From Phymatolithon calcareum (Eukaryota; Rhodophyta; Florideophyceae; Hapalidiales): a DNA stretch of 64,000 nt. A model generated the notes under the pieces. It did not search any database, was not told where the DNA came from, and saw only the letters and a list, made by a program, of their open reading frames with translations. Within the stretch, counting starts at the first letter, position 1. Each line of letters starts with the position of its first letter. This document shows, piece after piece, positions 33,226 through 43,827 of this stretch. The DNA lies in NCBI GenBank assembly GCA_977006965.1, contig OZ345352.1, forward strand, positions 1,984,001-2,048,000, in the 5' to 3' direction. A program made the position numbers and the translations under genes.

Positions 33226-33642
33226 ATGGCGACAGAAGATATTGAAATTACAATGCGATGCCCGTAAGGGCTGTTTTCCAATTCAGCGACATTACGCAAA
33301 CACAGAAGGGTGGTGCATGACAAGGTCAACAATTTCAAATATGATATTGCAGAGAAGTCAAACCTCAAGAAACGCGTGACCGCTCTGCATAAGAAAGGGC
33401 GCGCTCACGAATGTGCCATGTGCGACAAGTTGTTCAATTTTACAGTTGGACGTAGAAGTCATGTGAACAACTGCCATCATGGGCTGTGCCCATAGGACTG
33501 CGGGCTCGGTGGTTTCTCTTTTACACAACGGACCCACCTGCAGAAGCATCTCGGAAAAGTGCACAGTTACAAAAAGCCTGGCTGCTCCTCGCAGCTCTGT
33601 AGCTTTATCGCTACATTCTTACTGACGCTTCTTTTTTGTTGA
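33226..33642 (+). pseudogene. Four-finger C2H2 zinc-finger gene with in-frame stops
   Basis: One frame from ATG 33226 to TGA 33640-33642 (139 codons) has stops at codon 14 (TAA) and codon 90 (TAG 33493-33495). Finger 1 keeps Cys12 and ATLRKHRRVVH but has lost its second Cys. Finger 2 (AEKSNLKKRVTALH) lacks both Cys and has Arg for the first His. Finger 3 is complete: CAMC, 12 residues, His, 4 residues, His. Finger 4 (FTQRTHLQKHLGKVH) has lost its second Cys, which is intact in the related copy at 24-35. The array of short linkers is typical of DNA-binding zinc-finger proteins. The loss of ligands plus stops marks it as a pseudogene. Confidence 0.65.
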
Positions 33643-34093
33643 TCATGTGCCGCACACGGCACAAGTTCCCGTTTCTTTTTGCATATTCCCGGAGTTTGTC
33701 ATTTCGATTGCGTAACTTCTGAGGAAGTGCGAAGTTAAATTGTAAAGGATGCACGATGGCCTTTGATTTTAGCTCATTTTGTTATGACTCCTGCGACGAG
33801 ACCCTGCTAAAGTACATGTAGCCTACTAGTACTGAGCCAACACTATTTACATGTCCAAGACGACGTTTTATCAAGGCTAGGCGATGTGCGGAGACGGGCA
33901 GTGACTAACGGTAGCAGAGCACCTCGGGAGCAACTGACATCGTCTACGCATGAACACGATTGTGGGAACCCCACAGCTTGAGATACAGATGATCCAACTG
34001 TGAAAAGAATTACACCTCAAACTGGCTCTGTCTCAGAAAAACTCAAATCCAGAAGATGTTTATCAGCGCCTGGACGATAGCGTATTCCTAGAC
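33643..34093. other. Spacer between the zinc-finger pseudogene and unit VI
   Basis: Apart from the first ~20 bp, which match 158-178, nothing is recognised and no frame of note is present. Confidence 0.3.
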
Positions 34094-35080
34094 AATGATA
34101 ATAATGAATGCTTTTTCCCCTATGGGGCTAGCAAGCAGTACTTTTTTATTTTTCCTCTACTTAGATTACGGCAGAGCGTTAATCCTGCTAGCTAATTGTA
34201 AGCACGCTTCTCATCTGCCTCTCGCTCGTCATTAGACGATTCCACCAGAAGCAACAGGCAATGATAGCAATCCAGGGAACACTCTTCCCTCATCATAGAC
34301 TGCGACTCATGATATCCCTACTGGAGCAATCATAGATAAGAATTGGACAGATTGAGCAGTATAATCCGCCCTTTTTCTCGAAAACCGAGAAGCCGAAGGG
34401 CAACTTGGTATCAAGAATAGTTTCTCCGTCCATTCGTACAAATTTCGTCCGCAACAAATACTCGCACGGGCTAAATGACCGAAAGTTGTGGTCGATAATC
34501 AGCAGCATCTCACAAGGGCTCATGGCCCAAGACACTGTCTGATCTATCGCCGTCTTCGTAAGAAAGATGTGACGAGCATGGTGCTGTCCTCGTGTCACAT
34601 TTTTGTCACTGCCATAAGTAAGACGAATTCGATACCTTTTTCGTTCACATAAGGTATATTGCGCAGTGAGCAAAAACAAGTTGCGAATCCTTCTGAATCA
34701 TGAATAGCTCGCTCCGTGCCTCTATCACTATACTTCAACAATACACCGTTGCTACTCAGTGTAGCACTGTCGGCGCAAACTGTAATCACCAACGTCCATC
34801 ATGAAAAGACCTTAACTGGCATGACTTTTGCGAGCCGCGTGGTATCGCTGTGAGCCTACAGCCCAGGCCCCTCCCACCCAGTGGGTCCACATGGCCTTCT
34901 GACACGTAGAAGAAATATAGACCTTTCGGCGGGATTTGCCTCGCCCGGAGGCGTCCCGCGATGCCACATGGCCCGCAACGTTTGAGCCGGCTAAGGTCTA
35001 GTTCCAGCATAGCAGTGAAGAATAGAATTGGCACTGCAATGATGCATCATGCGCCGTAATATTCCGTCAATAGTTGAAAC

Positions 35081-35451
35081 CAGGGGAATGTTAAGGGGGG
35101 GAGAAACGCAGACCCTGTGTCATACCGCTTTTCCAAGATTATCATATATCGAGCCCGTTTGAAAAAGAAACATTAGGGCGAAGATCGCATCATAGAAATA
35201 CCAGAGAAATAAAAGGAAATCATGGGAACATTAGGAGTTCCTAATGTAGCGGCAGCTCTCGTTGCTCGACTCGTTTCTTGGTAAGAAATAACTAGAATTA
35301 AGGTTGGCGTCAAAGCTTTGGCGACAATTTTTGATACAGCGTTATCCTCATAAATCGCTATGCACAACGCGCGCCTCGTTTTTATTAGAATGTATGTTAC
35401 TAAGTGATATGACACCGGGTCTGCGTTTCTCCCCCCCTTAACATTCCCCTG
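35081..35451. mobile_element. 371-bp MITE with ~45-bp inverted repeats
   Basis: The left end CAGGGGAATGTTAAGG and the right end are inverted copies over about 45 bp (to GTGTCATA) with few mismatches. The target duplication TTGAAAC is at 35074-35080 and 35452-35458. Unit VII has a single uninterrupted TTGAAAC at the matching place (about 60722-60728), so the element entered after the unit VI/VII duplication. The CAGGG start and 7-8 bp duplication suggest a hAT-related non-autonomous element. There is no coding frame. Confidence 0.85.
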
Positions 35452-35740
35452 TTGAAACAGAGTAGAGAGATGCGCGACGGGACCTATACGTGACACTGTG
35501 CACAGAGTTCGCTGGCCTTAAAAATGACTAGAAAACCACGTACCGATGGATTAGTTCAGTTCAAGCAAGCCAGCAACTTCTGCCGTTACATTGTTGCACT
35601 GGTCCTCCATTAATCAATGACACAATATTGTATGAATCTTGTACAAAGTAAACTGCACTGCTAATTATTGACATTATCATGATTGCTGCCCCATCCTCAT
35701 TATCTGCACAGGAAACGCAGTGCTTTGTGGCGGAAAATCC

Positions 35741-35849
35741 GATTGGCTAGAATGATAGAATGATTTGAGGACGGAATTTGGGAGCATGAAAAGGACTACA
35801 GTAAACTTCCACTTCATGCTCTCAAATCATTCTATCATTCTAGCCAATC
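35741..35849. repeat. Palindrome with 29-bp perfect arms
   Basis: GATTGGCTAGAATGATAGAA plus TGATTTGAG at 35741-35769 is the exact reverse complement of 35821-35849, with a 51-bp loop that contains a further GCATGAA/TTCATGC pair. Unit VII has a longer, rearranged version at 61014-61167. Confidence 0.9.
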
Positions 35850-37242
35850 AATTACGAAATGAAGAGATGCACATGAGCACTTTCACCCAGTCGTTATTTA
35901 GAGATTGTCAGAGGGAGGATGACCAACAACGCGGCAATTTTTGCTCAGGAAGTGTTTGACACACCGAAGTGAAGCTTAAAAGTGCATTCATTGCAGTTTT
36001 TCGCACTAGTGTCTATTGTATCATACGGGCGGCCCTCAATTGTGGACAAGAGTTTCGAACTTCTAGCGCATTTGTAGGTACCGGTCGATCGCCGTAAAAT
36101 AGACCTTTGGACCGCGCAGAGCCCCACTGCGGCCCAATTGCATGATATGAGTAAGATGGCAACTGTATGATATCCCAGTTGTCGTCTCTAAGCACAAACA
36201 AGCCTTGAAAAAGCTCGACGTCATTATCTCAAGTGCCGCTCACGGAGAGAATAGCACCTACTGTACCCTTCTTCGTACACATGATATTTGAAGGGAGTGC
36301 TGGAAATAGCTCTACAGTAGACGAGAGTAATCCAAGTTGCTTATTGATTGGCCGTGCGGAGCGCAGAAAACGCCTCAACCAAATTAATTTCTTTTGTGAC
36401 TATGATACCTTCCACGATTCCTAGCAGGTGTACATCCCACAGTTGCTTGGCATCATATCATACAGTAGGTTTGTTTGAGAGAACGACTAGTGGAACTGCG
36501 CCGTGAGCGGCGTTCCACGGAACAGAGTGTCGTTGGAGGCGGAGGAAAGAGGAAAGACAATCTCCGTGACGTCTAAGGAAAAGAATTGGATCCAGATAGT
36601 GATGCGGAGGAGCCCGCGGCAGCATAATGCTGTGATGCAATGCACTGAAACTGAATTCAGTTATTCACATGGACAGAATCAAAGGCAGTACAGTAGATAT
36701 GTTTGAAGACAACCGTGGTCCTCCAATTAAAAGCCATCCTTTTGCTCCTGGAGGTTGCTATCCAGCAGGGGTTATCCGCTTGCTCATCTTTTATCAATAC
36801 GGGAAAGAAGTATGGCAGTCCGTACCCATTTCTGCAATCCAAGAGTGATTAGAGCACAACCGAGAATGCGAAGGGCCAAAAGATCAAGAGGAACGAAAAG
36901 TTCTGTTATGGGCGGCCATGGTTCTCGAAAATTTGAAGTCAGCTTCCAAAAATCGTTTGATTTCAATCCTACAATCAAGCTCCCTAACAGTACAGTACCA
37001 TCTCACACATGGCGTTCCTCATGAGGTCAAATCTGCTCGCCTCCTCCTTATCCCACCAACTTCCGCGACTGCTATGTTTCCTGAAGAGCTTCCGTTAGAG
37101 GCGCCACGTTGTCCAATTCCATTGCTGATTTTTGCCATTCCTCATGTTGTAGCGCACGCACGTCAACCATTTTCAATCCAAAACATATTACTACTGTCCA
37201 CGAGAAACGGCCTCGCAAAGTGGCTCTCATTACAGGCAGAAA

Positions 37243-37608
37243 TTGCGACCGGGAAAAACTACTCCCGTACATTTGCTTAATTTTTACCAAATTGAACATA
37301 ATCCCTCCGGAGCGGCCGATCGAAATACTGCTCTACAAATAGCAGCAATGAATTGGTTGCACCCGTTACCGCGTTGCCAATCGATCGACTGCGATTCTTT
37401 AATTTTTAGATCGCTCGACACTGGCCCAACCACCAGACCAACAAGGGTTGTGCCGCGAACCGAGTGGACATGCCCTCGTTTTGCTGCGCTCCTATGCGCG
37501 AGATGTAATGTATTGGCGGCATCAAACTGGTCTCTTCGTCCAGCACAGCACGGATCCACTACCCTGCGTGACTTACGTGCAGCAGCAGCGTTAAGACGCA
37601 CAATTTGA
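37243..37608 (+). CDS. Upstream ORF of unit VI ending in a conserved LRAA motif
   Basis: This 121-codon frame is closely matched by 62677-63012 in unit VII (111 codons; the difference is upstream of the shared LNFYQIEHNPSGAAD start). The end TLRDLRAAAALRR parallels the unit III and unit II ORF ends at the same spacing before the TATA box. Since units VI and VII are recent duplicates, their agreement is no evidence of selection; only the short C-terminal block is supported by older copies. No known domain; moderately basic; no membrane segment. Confidence 0.3.
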   Translation: MRPGKTTPVHLLNFYQIEHNPSGAADRNTALQIAAMNWLHPLPRCQSIDCDSLIFRSLDTGPTTRPTRVVPRTEWTCPRFAALLCARCNVLAASNWSLRPAQHGSTTLRDLRAAAALRRTI

Positions 37609-37744
37609 CGATATAATTCCATAACTTTTGTATGCTTGTCAGATCAGGGGAGCGCTAATCCATGCGCAGGCCGAAATAGCGCCACGTGCGCATGCACCAT
37701 ACGATCCGATGGCTTGCATGAGCTGCCCACTTTTATGGAAGTGC

Positions 37745-37754
37745 TATAAAAGGC
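37745..37754 (+). promoter_or_regulatory. TATA box of the unit VI microprotein gene
   Basis: TATAAAAGGC, 101 bp before the ATG at 37846, with no ATG between. Confidence 0.6.
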
Positions 37755-37845
37755 AGCGTTCTGTTGTTCTTTGGATCTCTGCCACAACTATCATCTCCAG
37801 GTCATCCTATTCTGAGAACACCTTCCGTGCACCACCAACACAAGC

Positions 37846-37974
37846 ATGTTTACTACCCAATCCCCACCGGCTACCGCCCATTCGGACCCAGAAGACCATT
37901 CGCCGCCGCCAGTCCTGGAGCTCCCCGAATCCGTTTGGGATGCCGGCAGAAGAAACTGTGCATCGGGGGGCTGA
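37846..37974 (+). CDS. 42-codon microprotein (unit VI member)
   Basis: ATG 37846, TGA 37972-37974. Residues 1-20 are Ser/Thr/Pro/Ala-rich with an acidic DPED; residues 20-37 read PPPVLELPESVWDAGRRN; the tail is CASGG. Across the five diverged loci, codons 23-37 vary at 12 of 15 third positions, 6 of 15 first positions (two of these synonymous Arg changes) and 1 of 15 second positions. A longer overlapping frame (37764-38132) exists but starts in the conserved leader and shows no such codon pattern, so I prefer this frame. The sequence just after the stop remains similar between units for about 90 bp. Role unknown. Confidence 0.7.
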   Translation: MFTTQSPPATAHSDPEDHSPPPVLELPESVWDAGRRNCASGG

Positions 37975-38132
37975 ATTCTCGAATTCCCGCCGATGTGGTG
38001 CGATTTGTCAGCGAGAGGAATGTAGTCGAAGATCGCCGACAGGCCCTGGGAATAATGCTCTTTTCCCAGATACAAACAATACCGGTTAGAATGTTACCTT
38101 CAGAAGTAAACTTTATTCTTGCTCTCGTGTAA

Positions 38133-38267
38133 TGCAGGATTTCCGAGCTGTACAATTTGTTGCTCAACATCCGAACGGGATTCATTCTGGGTACTCGGTT
38201 ATCTGCTCCGCAAGAGTACTGCCGCACATATCTGCACGGCGACGCCCCTGTGCCCTTCGCGGAATAA
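38133..38267 (+). other. Possible remnant exon downstream of the unit VI microprotein
   Basis: The open frame following a pyrimidine-rich stretch and TAATGCAG encodes FILGTRLSAPQEYCRTYLHG. A diverged copy at about 50320-50440 encodes AILGIRVPISREFCRISLQD in the matching frame. ILG, R, E, CR and L are preserved. There is no ATG; it may be an old exon. Confidence 0.25.
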
Positions 38268-41257
38268 ACCTTACGAGATAGACGACCGACGAACTACGTG
38301 ACGCCAAAGACCCGGCGTGAGCAGAAATTCAACACGCACCAATTAAGATCAGTGATAGTCACTGATGAATTTCTGCTTAGGACGGTTCTTAAGCGCCACC
38401 TAGTTCGTTTTTCGTCAATCTCATGGGTTTCCATTGCTCGTGAAGCGGGCATCAGTGCTCTATCGTGTCTTGTCGGGTATCTAAAGAGAGAAATTGACCA
38501 GCATCTCTTATCACTGTCTTACAGATCTCGTCCTCCAGGACCCCTTGGTAGCCAACATTTGCACGAGGGTTGCGAAAAACGTCGACAGGAGAAACATTAG
38601 CCGCTTTGATCTGTGGAATTTTGAGTCCCTGATGTCCATAAGCTCCAGCTACGGACGCGGACAAATTTCACTGCCCCGCTGGAAAACGCAGTCCAGTCAT
38701 GTGGCCCCTCCCAGTAGAGCAGAGCAGGTAGAAAGCATCACCCACTTCCATACAGTCCGCAGCTAGCGCCTGTGTGTGGTACAGATCCAGGACCCTCGCT
38801 GTGAAAGAATGGCCAGCAATCAGTATACTGGGAGCAATCTTTGAGCTCGCTATCTTGAGCTTGGTCGCTATTGCGTAGGCCTTAGAACGAACTCTGGATA
38901 TGCTGGATTATGTAGAATGAGAGAACCGTCTACACGGAAATGAGAAACACAGTCCTAGTATTGCGCAGTATAGCATACTCAAGAATTGTAGGCCATGAAA
39001 CCTAGAGCTGGTGTAACCTTACCAGGCAACTAAACACCAGAAAAACATTCTTATTGGGATAAACCACGCAACCGTTCACACTCGCATGCTTTTCGAGAGG
39101 CCCGGGGCATGCTTATACAAATTTCAACCTGCGGGGTTGCAGAAAGAGGCAGAGGGCATGTATCCCCGCAGAAGAGAAGGACGTCAGTTGAGCCTTTGAC
39201 GTGATGCTATTCGATTCTGATTAAACTCGGTGCGAACTGACTACATGCCTGAAAAGGTGCGGACTTTCCTCAACTTGGGACTCTTTGCACCTTGTGCATA
39301 ATTACACTTAATTAGGATGTCGCTTGCCTTCCGGATGAGCATGTTAACAAGTGTGAGTCGGACTGCGTGATGCCCGTATCGAATATCGGCGATTTCTCAA
39401 AGTCGGCTCTCAGTTTCCAAATTGTGAGCCGGCGGTCAAACTAAAATTTTACCGAGCGCAATTCAGAAGCACGCGGAATAAGATCAAGCCTGGCAGACAT
39501 TAATACGAGCAGGAACGAAAATACAATTTAAATTCCAATTGGGGAGTTAGCCACACTTGGAATAAGCGACAACACTTCGAGATATGACTACTGACTCGAA
39601 ACCTTAGTGCAATACAGTTCCAGTTTCCAGCTGTTGGAAAATGTCCGGGACCGCCACTTGAGAAGTGAGAGGCGACCCCGAGCACCGCACCTGCCGCCGC
39701 GGGCACAGTGCAGCATTGATGCTCTCAGTATCCGGTACTCGCTTGATTGCTCTTCTTCGCAAGGCACCCGCACACTGCAAAAACGGAAGCGTTCAATATT
39801 CCACCTCCGTGTCTATACCGACTCAGCGACAGAGCTGTCTCAATAATGTTTGTACGGCAATTTTTGTTATCTCTGGATATCAATAATTGCAATTATTGTA
39901 CTTCTTCGTCTTAAATTACTTTAATTGTGATAAATGCAGTTAAAGATTTCTCGATTAATTTAATCACATGCCTGGTCAAAACATCGTGCGACAAATGGCT
40001 TCCTCTCGCACAGCTCCTGTATTGTAGAAAATTAGTCATGTATCAGTAATGAACTGACATTTTAAATCTTTTGAGGAGCGTCCGCTGCATTTGAGTAACT
40101 TTGCAACAGATTGAGGACCACTCTACTCTCATGACTATTTAATCTGTTTGGGGATGGAATTGGAAGACGAGAAATATAGACACGGCGCCTTAAAGAGTTG
40201 CAAAATGCGCAGACCATGCTTGCCACCAGTACTGTAGTTATTTTGAGGCTGGTATGGGGGTGCAAGATGGACAGCGAGGCAAAAAAGGGCTTTCATTTAA
40301 TTTTGTGCATTATAAGCTCGAACTGGCTAACTCAAGTTCCTTCCTGTATCATTCGCTGAACCACTGCTGCACAATCAGTGTGCACAATATCTATTCCACA
40401 GATGGTGCTATAGCTGTATACAGTTGCTTGGCTTCAAACGTTTTCCGAAAAAACTGACCTTTTGTACTCTTAGAAGAGCGCCGTGGGGCGACCCCTAACA
40501 TCGCCATTTTACATCCAGTACTGTCCTGTACTGTGCAGTGCCATACGAACAACGACAGTAAAACAGTTCAACGACAGCGATTGCCCTATCACTCAGCCAA
40601 GGGTACTCAGCGGAGACCTCGACTAGGTATGTTGTGTGCGCCCTCTTCCACTACAGAGAACTCATACCAGGGCATGTAGCGGAGACCTCTTATCGATACC
40701 GTGCGAAAAATCATCCGGGAGCATGCAGGGAGGCCGCTGTGGTGACTACTGTCCGGCAGACGTAATCTGTCAGAACTATAGCGTAGTGTTATAGTTTGTA
40801 GATAACTGCTGTCACGATTGAGCGATTGGACAAGTGAGCGATGCGATAGGCTAAACGGCTTACAGGCCGGACAGATAATTATGTTTTGGCCAACCCGGTG
40901 AGAAAGCAAATTGATTTTAATCTTCCAGCCTGCTTCGTAAATACTGCACCATATCGGCACAAACTCAAAGCGGTTCATCCGGTCGCACGCATTTTAGCGT
41001 GCCATCACATCACTATGTTTCGTGTCCTCATGTCAATCAGTTTTAACAACCGATCGGTACGTGAGAACCGGTCGCGCAATGTGTAGCTTTGTTCCTTCGA
41101 TATGCGCGACCAACTGAAAGTGAGCAGTGAATTGGATGGATCAATCTTCGTACTGCCAATAGTTAGACTGCGAAGATTTTGTTCCTTTTGCCTAATTTCA
41201 AATGCCATCGATATATATTTGCCCAGCAGCCTAGCCACACAACCTTAGACCTGTGAA

Positions 41258-41422
41258 ATGGATCGCCACGTCTCTCATGTCACCGAGCTTCCATCTGAGC
41301 TATATTCTCCATTTCTCGGCATTATGCACGCCCCGTCGAGCCACGCCGCCTACGCGGCTTTGTATGACTTTCGCGCAGCACTGGCATCAAGATTATTGTT
41401 TTACTTGTTTGTAGTTTTGTAA
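41258..41422 (+). CDS. 54-codon upstream ORF of unit II
   Basis: ATG at 41258, TAA at 41420-41422. It reads MDRHVSHVTELPSELYSPFL, then a block ending YDFRAALASRLL, and a hydrophobic end FYLFVVL. Unit I shares the first ~47 codons with a few replacements (Glu/Ala, Ser/Ala, Gly/Cys). It lies 136 bp before the unit II TATA box. The FRAA block recurs in units III and VI. The hydrophobic tail is unit-specific and so is probably not original. Confidence 0.35.
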   Translation: MDRHVSHVTELPSELYSPFLGIMHAPSSHAAYAALYDFRAALASRLLFYLFVVL

Positions 41423-41557
41423 CATATGGATGTACACCATCCCTTGAATAATTTTTTTTCTCTTGTCGAAATTGCGTACGTGCAATTGCTCCGTAGAATC
41501 AGTGCAAAATTCCACTTATGGAGCGATCGCGTGCTGCGTCCCCGTCCAAAGAATTGC

Positions 41558-41567
41558 TATAAAAGGC
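41558..41567 (+). promoter_or_regulatory. TATA box of the unit II microprotein gene
   Basis: TATAAAAGGC, 96 bp before the ATG at 41654, with no ATG between. Confidence 0.6.
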
Positions 41568-41653
41568 TGCGCTCTCTTTTACATCTCTGATAGATTAATC
41601 ATACACTGACCACTTCAAGCTGAGACAACATTTGGTGCACCACCCGCACAATC

Positions 41654-41782
41654 ATGCCTATCATCCGATCCACATCGAATACCGCCCATGCGAACACAGA
41701 ATACCGGCCGCCGCCACCAGTCCTTGAACTCCCAGAGTCAGTTTGGGACTCTGGCAGACGAAACAGGAGGCCGGTTCGGTGA
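41654..41782 (+). CDS. 42-codon microprotein (unit II member)
   Basis: ATG 41654, TGA 41780-41782. The N-terminus MPIIRSTSNTAHANTEY resembles the unit V member (RSTPSTAHSNTED). The core PPPPVLELPESVWDSGRRN has Ser for Ala33. The end RRPVR is more basic than in the other copies and has lost the Gly-Gly. The length of 42 residues is exactly that of units III, IV, VI and VII although the DNA differs clearly from them. The leader GTGCACCACCCGCACAATC before the ATG matches the other units. Confidence 0.68.
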   Translation: MPIIRSTSNTAHANTEYRPPPPVLELPESVWDSGRRNRRPVR

Positions 41783-42144
41783 ATGTTGGGATTCCCGCCT
41801 AGGCGGTTCGATATGTCAGTAAGATGAACATATCTCCCCTAGTCTAAGTACTGCAGTTTACTGTGAAAGTGGCAAGTGGCTGTCGACCCAACTGGAGGTT
41901 GAATGGCGATCGCCGTTGGTCCCTGTGACTATTTTTCGTGCTCCACATCTTAATATTTTGAAGTTCGGGATTGGTTGATTTTCTACCTCGGAGTAGTTGT
42001 AGAATGTGAACTTAAGTTCAGTTGATACTATTACATGTTGCTGTTCTTTTTCTCTTTATTGAAAATGTGTCTCAAGAATAGTAAGTTTGTTGTCTTAGTT
42101 CGATATACACGTGGGAGACAAGGCTGTTAGCTTGGATAGCAAAC

Positions 42145-42233
42145 TCGCAGCAAACAGATTATAATGGAAGAATCATAGGCCATCAAAGTGTTGCTAGCCC
42201 CACAAGGGCAATACGCAATGTGAATGAATGAAT
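42145..42233 (+). mobile_element. 89-bp SINE-like insertion with (GAAT)n tail
   Basis: Flanked by GGATAGCAAA at 42135-42144 and 42234-42243. The 3' half, GCTAGCCCCACAAGGGCAAT ending in GAATGAATGAAT, is related to the 50-bp insertion at 6754-6803. Confidence 0.55.
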
Positions 42234-42533
42234 GGATAGCAAAGCACTAGGCATCCATTGGTAGAAGAGACCTAGATCATCGCATAATAGCTTTATCTTG
42301 AGGCACACTATAATCTCGTCGACGATGCAGACGCGAGGGTGAAAGAGGGGATCATAATGTTCAAACCATTTTCATCGTCAAGGTAAAGTCCTTTTCATTA
42401 ATCCCACCATCTCGGTGAAGAACCAACGTTGGCCATGAGCGGGAGGCGAGACCCCGTACTATGCGTCGCGAGTAGGGGGAGAAACCAGCTAAAGATCTGA
42501 TGATCTGCTGGCATTTCTGCGAAACGACATAGT

Positions 42534-43458
42534 TTTTTTCCTTTCAAGTTTATTTAAAAGCCCCACAGACTTCCGAAGATATGGGCAAGGCTTCCTCTGA
42601 TGCTACCTACCTTTGTGTAGCTCACAAAACGTCCACCAGAATGGCGGACGGGAAAACGCAGGACTCAAAGTAGTCCTATTTCAGTCCTCTACGGGATTGT
42701 TGGTGCTTGGTCTCGACCACTTTTTGTCTTGCCTTCTGCGGATTAATACAAGCCTTCTTCGGTCTCCATGCGTTCTATGAGTGTCTTGCTAAATAGTAAG
42801 AGCTCATCCAGCGCCTTTTCTGTTTCCAGTCGTTTTTCTCCTTCAAGTTCGTACCCTGCTAACGTGCGTTCAAGGGTTTCCATATGCTCTCTGGCTCTGG
42901 TGCCGAATTCTTCAGTCATACTTGTTGTTGACACCTGTGGGAATCTACCGCAGGCATACTGCAGCGCGAGTTGTCTGTGCTTCACCTTGGGGAACTTGAG
43001 GATTGCCGGCAATTCTCTTGTCTTGTCGTACGGTATCTTTCTTTTCCGCTTCGATTCTAGGCGGTCTCCTTCCATTTCCAGAAATTTCGATCGAAGTGTT
43101 TGCGACGATTGGTTCGTTTGGATATGCTTTACAGCTTCACCGAACGGCTCTCTGGTCTCCATCGCGGCGATATCTTTCCTCGTGTACTGCCAGTCATAGT
43201 TGTTTCTTCTTTCGGGCACTTCTTTTGAGTACCTACGTTCTTTCGCCTTGTTCCTTCTCAGCATTTTGAAGGCCAAGATTTCTCGTCGATGTGCGGCCGC
43301 CTGGATCCGGCACAGGAGACGGAGCCTATCTGTCCTTCCTCGGGCCAGTGGCCCGAATACTTGATTGAAGAATGTTGCTTCTACTTCCTTGACAGCATTT
43401 TGTACGTCTTCTGTCCAGGGCGTTAAGTGCATTGCGTACTCCGAGCGTGGCTGTACTA
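42534..43458 (-). mobile_element. LINE-A, 5'-truncated, 925 bp
   Basis: Perfect 14-bp duplications CGAAACGACATAGT at 42520-42533 and 43459-43472. The poly-A end is at the left with the tail GGGGCTTTTAAATAAACTTG. The 5' break falls at the codons for QPRSEYAMHL. Confidence 0.85.
42743..43458 (-). CDS. LINE-A ORF2, C-terminal fragment (open)
   Basis: The frame from the truncation point to the stop at 42743 is uninterrupted and aligns with the last ~240 residues of the intact ORF2 at 53077, for example FGPLARGRTDRLRLLCRIQA and KHRQLALQYACGRFPQVST. The frame extends open to an ATG at 43558, but those first ~33 codons lie beyond the target duplication and are host sequence, so that start is accidental. 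No endonuclease or RT domain is included, so it is an inactive but young fragment. Confidence 0.7.
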
Positions 43459-43827
43459 CGAAACGACATAGTGCTCCGACTAGCATTGCGTTTAGCACTT
43501 GCAGGTTACCGGCCCAAGTTCTGTCCCTGTTTACGACCGGCGCGTGTTTCCTTTTCACTCCGTGTACGACAATTGAATCGTATCGATATGCGGTTCAGTC
43601 CAGTTCATTAAACCAGCGAACGTCGTAAATAGTGGTCCGCTGCTTACCATCTTGAAGACCAGCGACAAACTGGTCTAAGTAGGACACATAATCCCGTTTC
43701 AGAGTTCGTTTTCCGCAGGTTATCGCTTCTGGTGAAGCGGTATATGTGCGCTGGCATAATCTCTAGGGTTGAGAAGCTAAATCGGAAAAATGGGCCCTGG
43801 CCTTTCATGCCGCAGTATTGTCTATGG

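Larger units (their letters stand above)
34094..38620 (+). repeat. Repeat unit VI; duplicated as unit VII
   Basis: Collinear and closely similar to 59727-64000, with differences mostly at single bases and a few indels. The left limit of similarity in both copies falls at AATGATAATAATGAATGC, the tail of a SINE-like sequence. The right limit cannot be seen because unit VII leaves the window. Blocks shared with older units appear from about 35540 onward (for example TTTCACCCAGTCGTTATT near 35880) through the TATA box and microprotein gene. A minus-strand frame at 34679-34293 (128 codons) is interrupted in unit VII and is probably not a gene. Confidence 0.85.
39010..42085 (+). repeat. Repeat unit II (array unit 5)
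   Basis: Collinear with unit I (2380-4077, 6689-7094, 13498-14105) and, further right, with the TATA box and microprotein region of units III-VI. It lacks the pogo, SINE-like and LINE insertions of unit I and so supplies the empty sites for all three. After the microprotein gene it still resembles unit V to about 42080. Confidence 0.75.

Noticed and set aside
34293-34679. A 128-codon minus-strand gene conserved in units VI and VII.
   Set aside because: Conservation is only between recent duplicates and unit VII has a stop in the frame; older units do not support it.
37764-38132. A longer 122-codon frame overlapping the unit VI microprotein.
   Set aside because: It starts in the leader between the TATA box and the conserved ATG, and it does not show the third-position pattern seen for the 42-codon frame across diverged units.
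42743-43558. A complete 271-codon gene from ATG 43558.
   Set aside because: The first ~33 codons lie outside the LINE target duplication at 43459-43472; the frame is an accidental fusion of host sequence with a truncated LINE ORF2.
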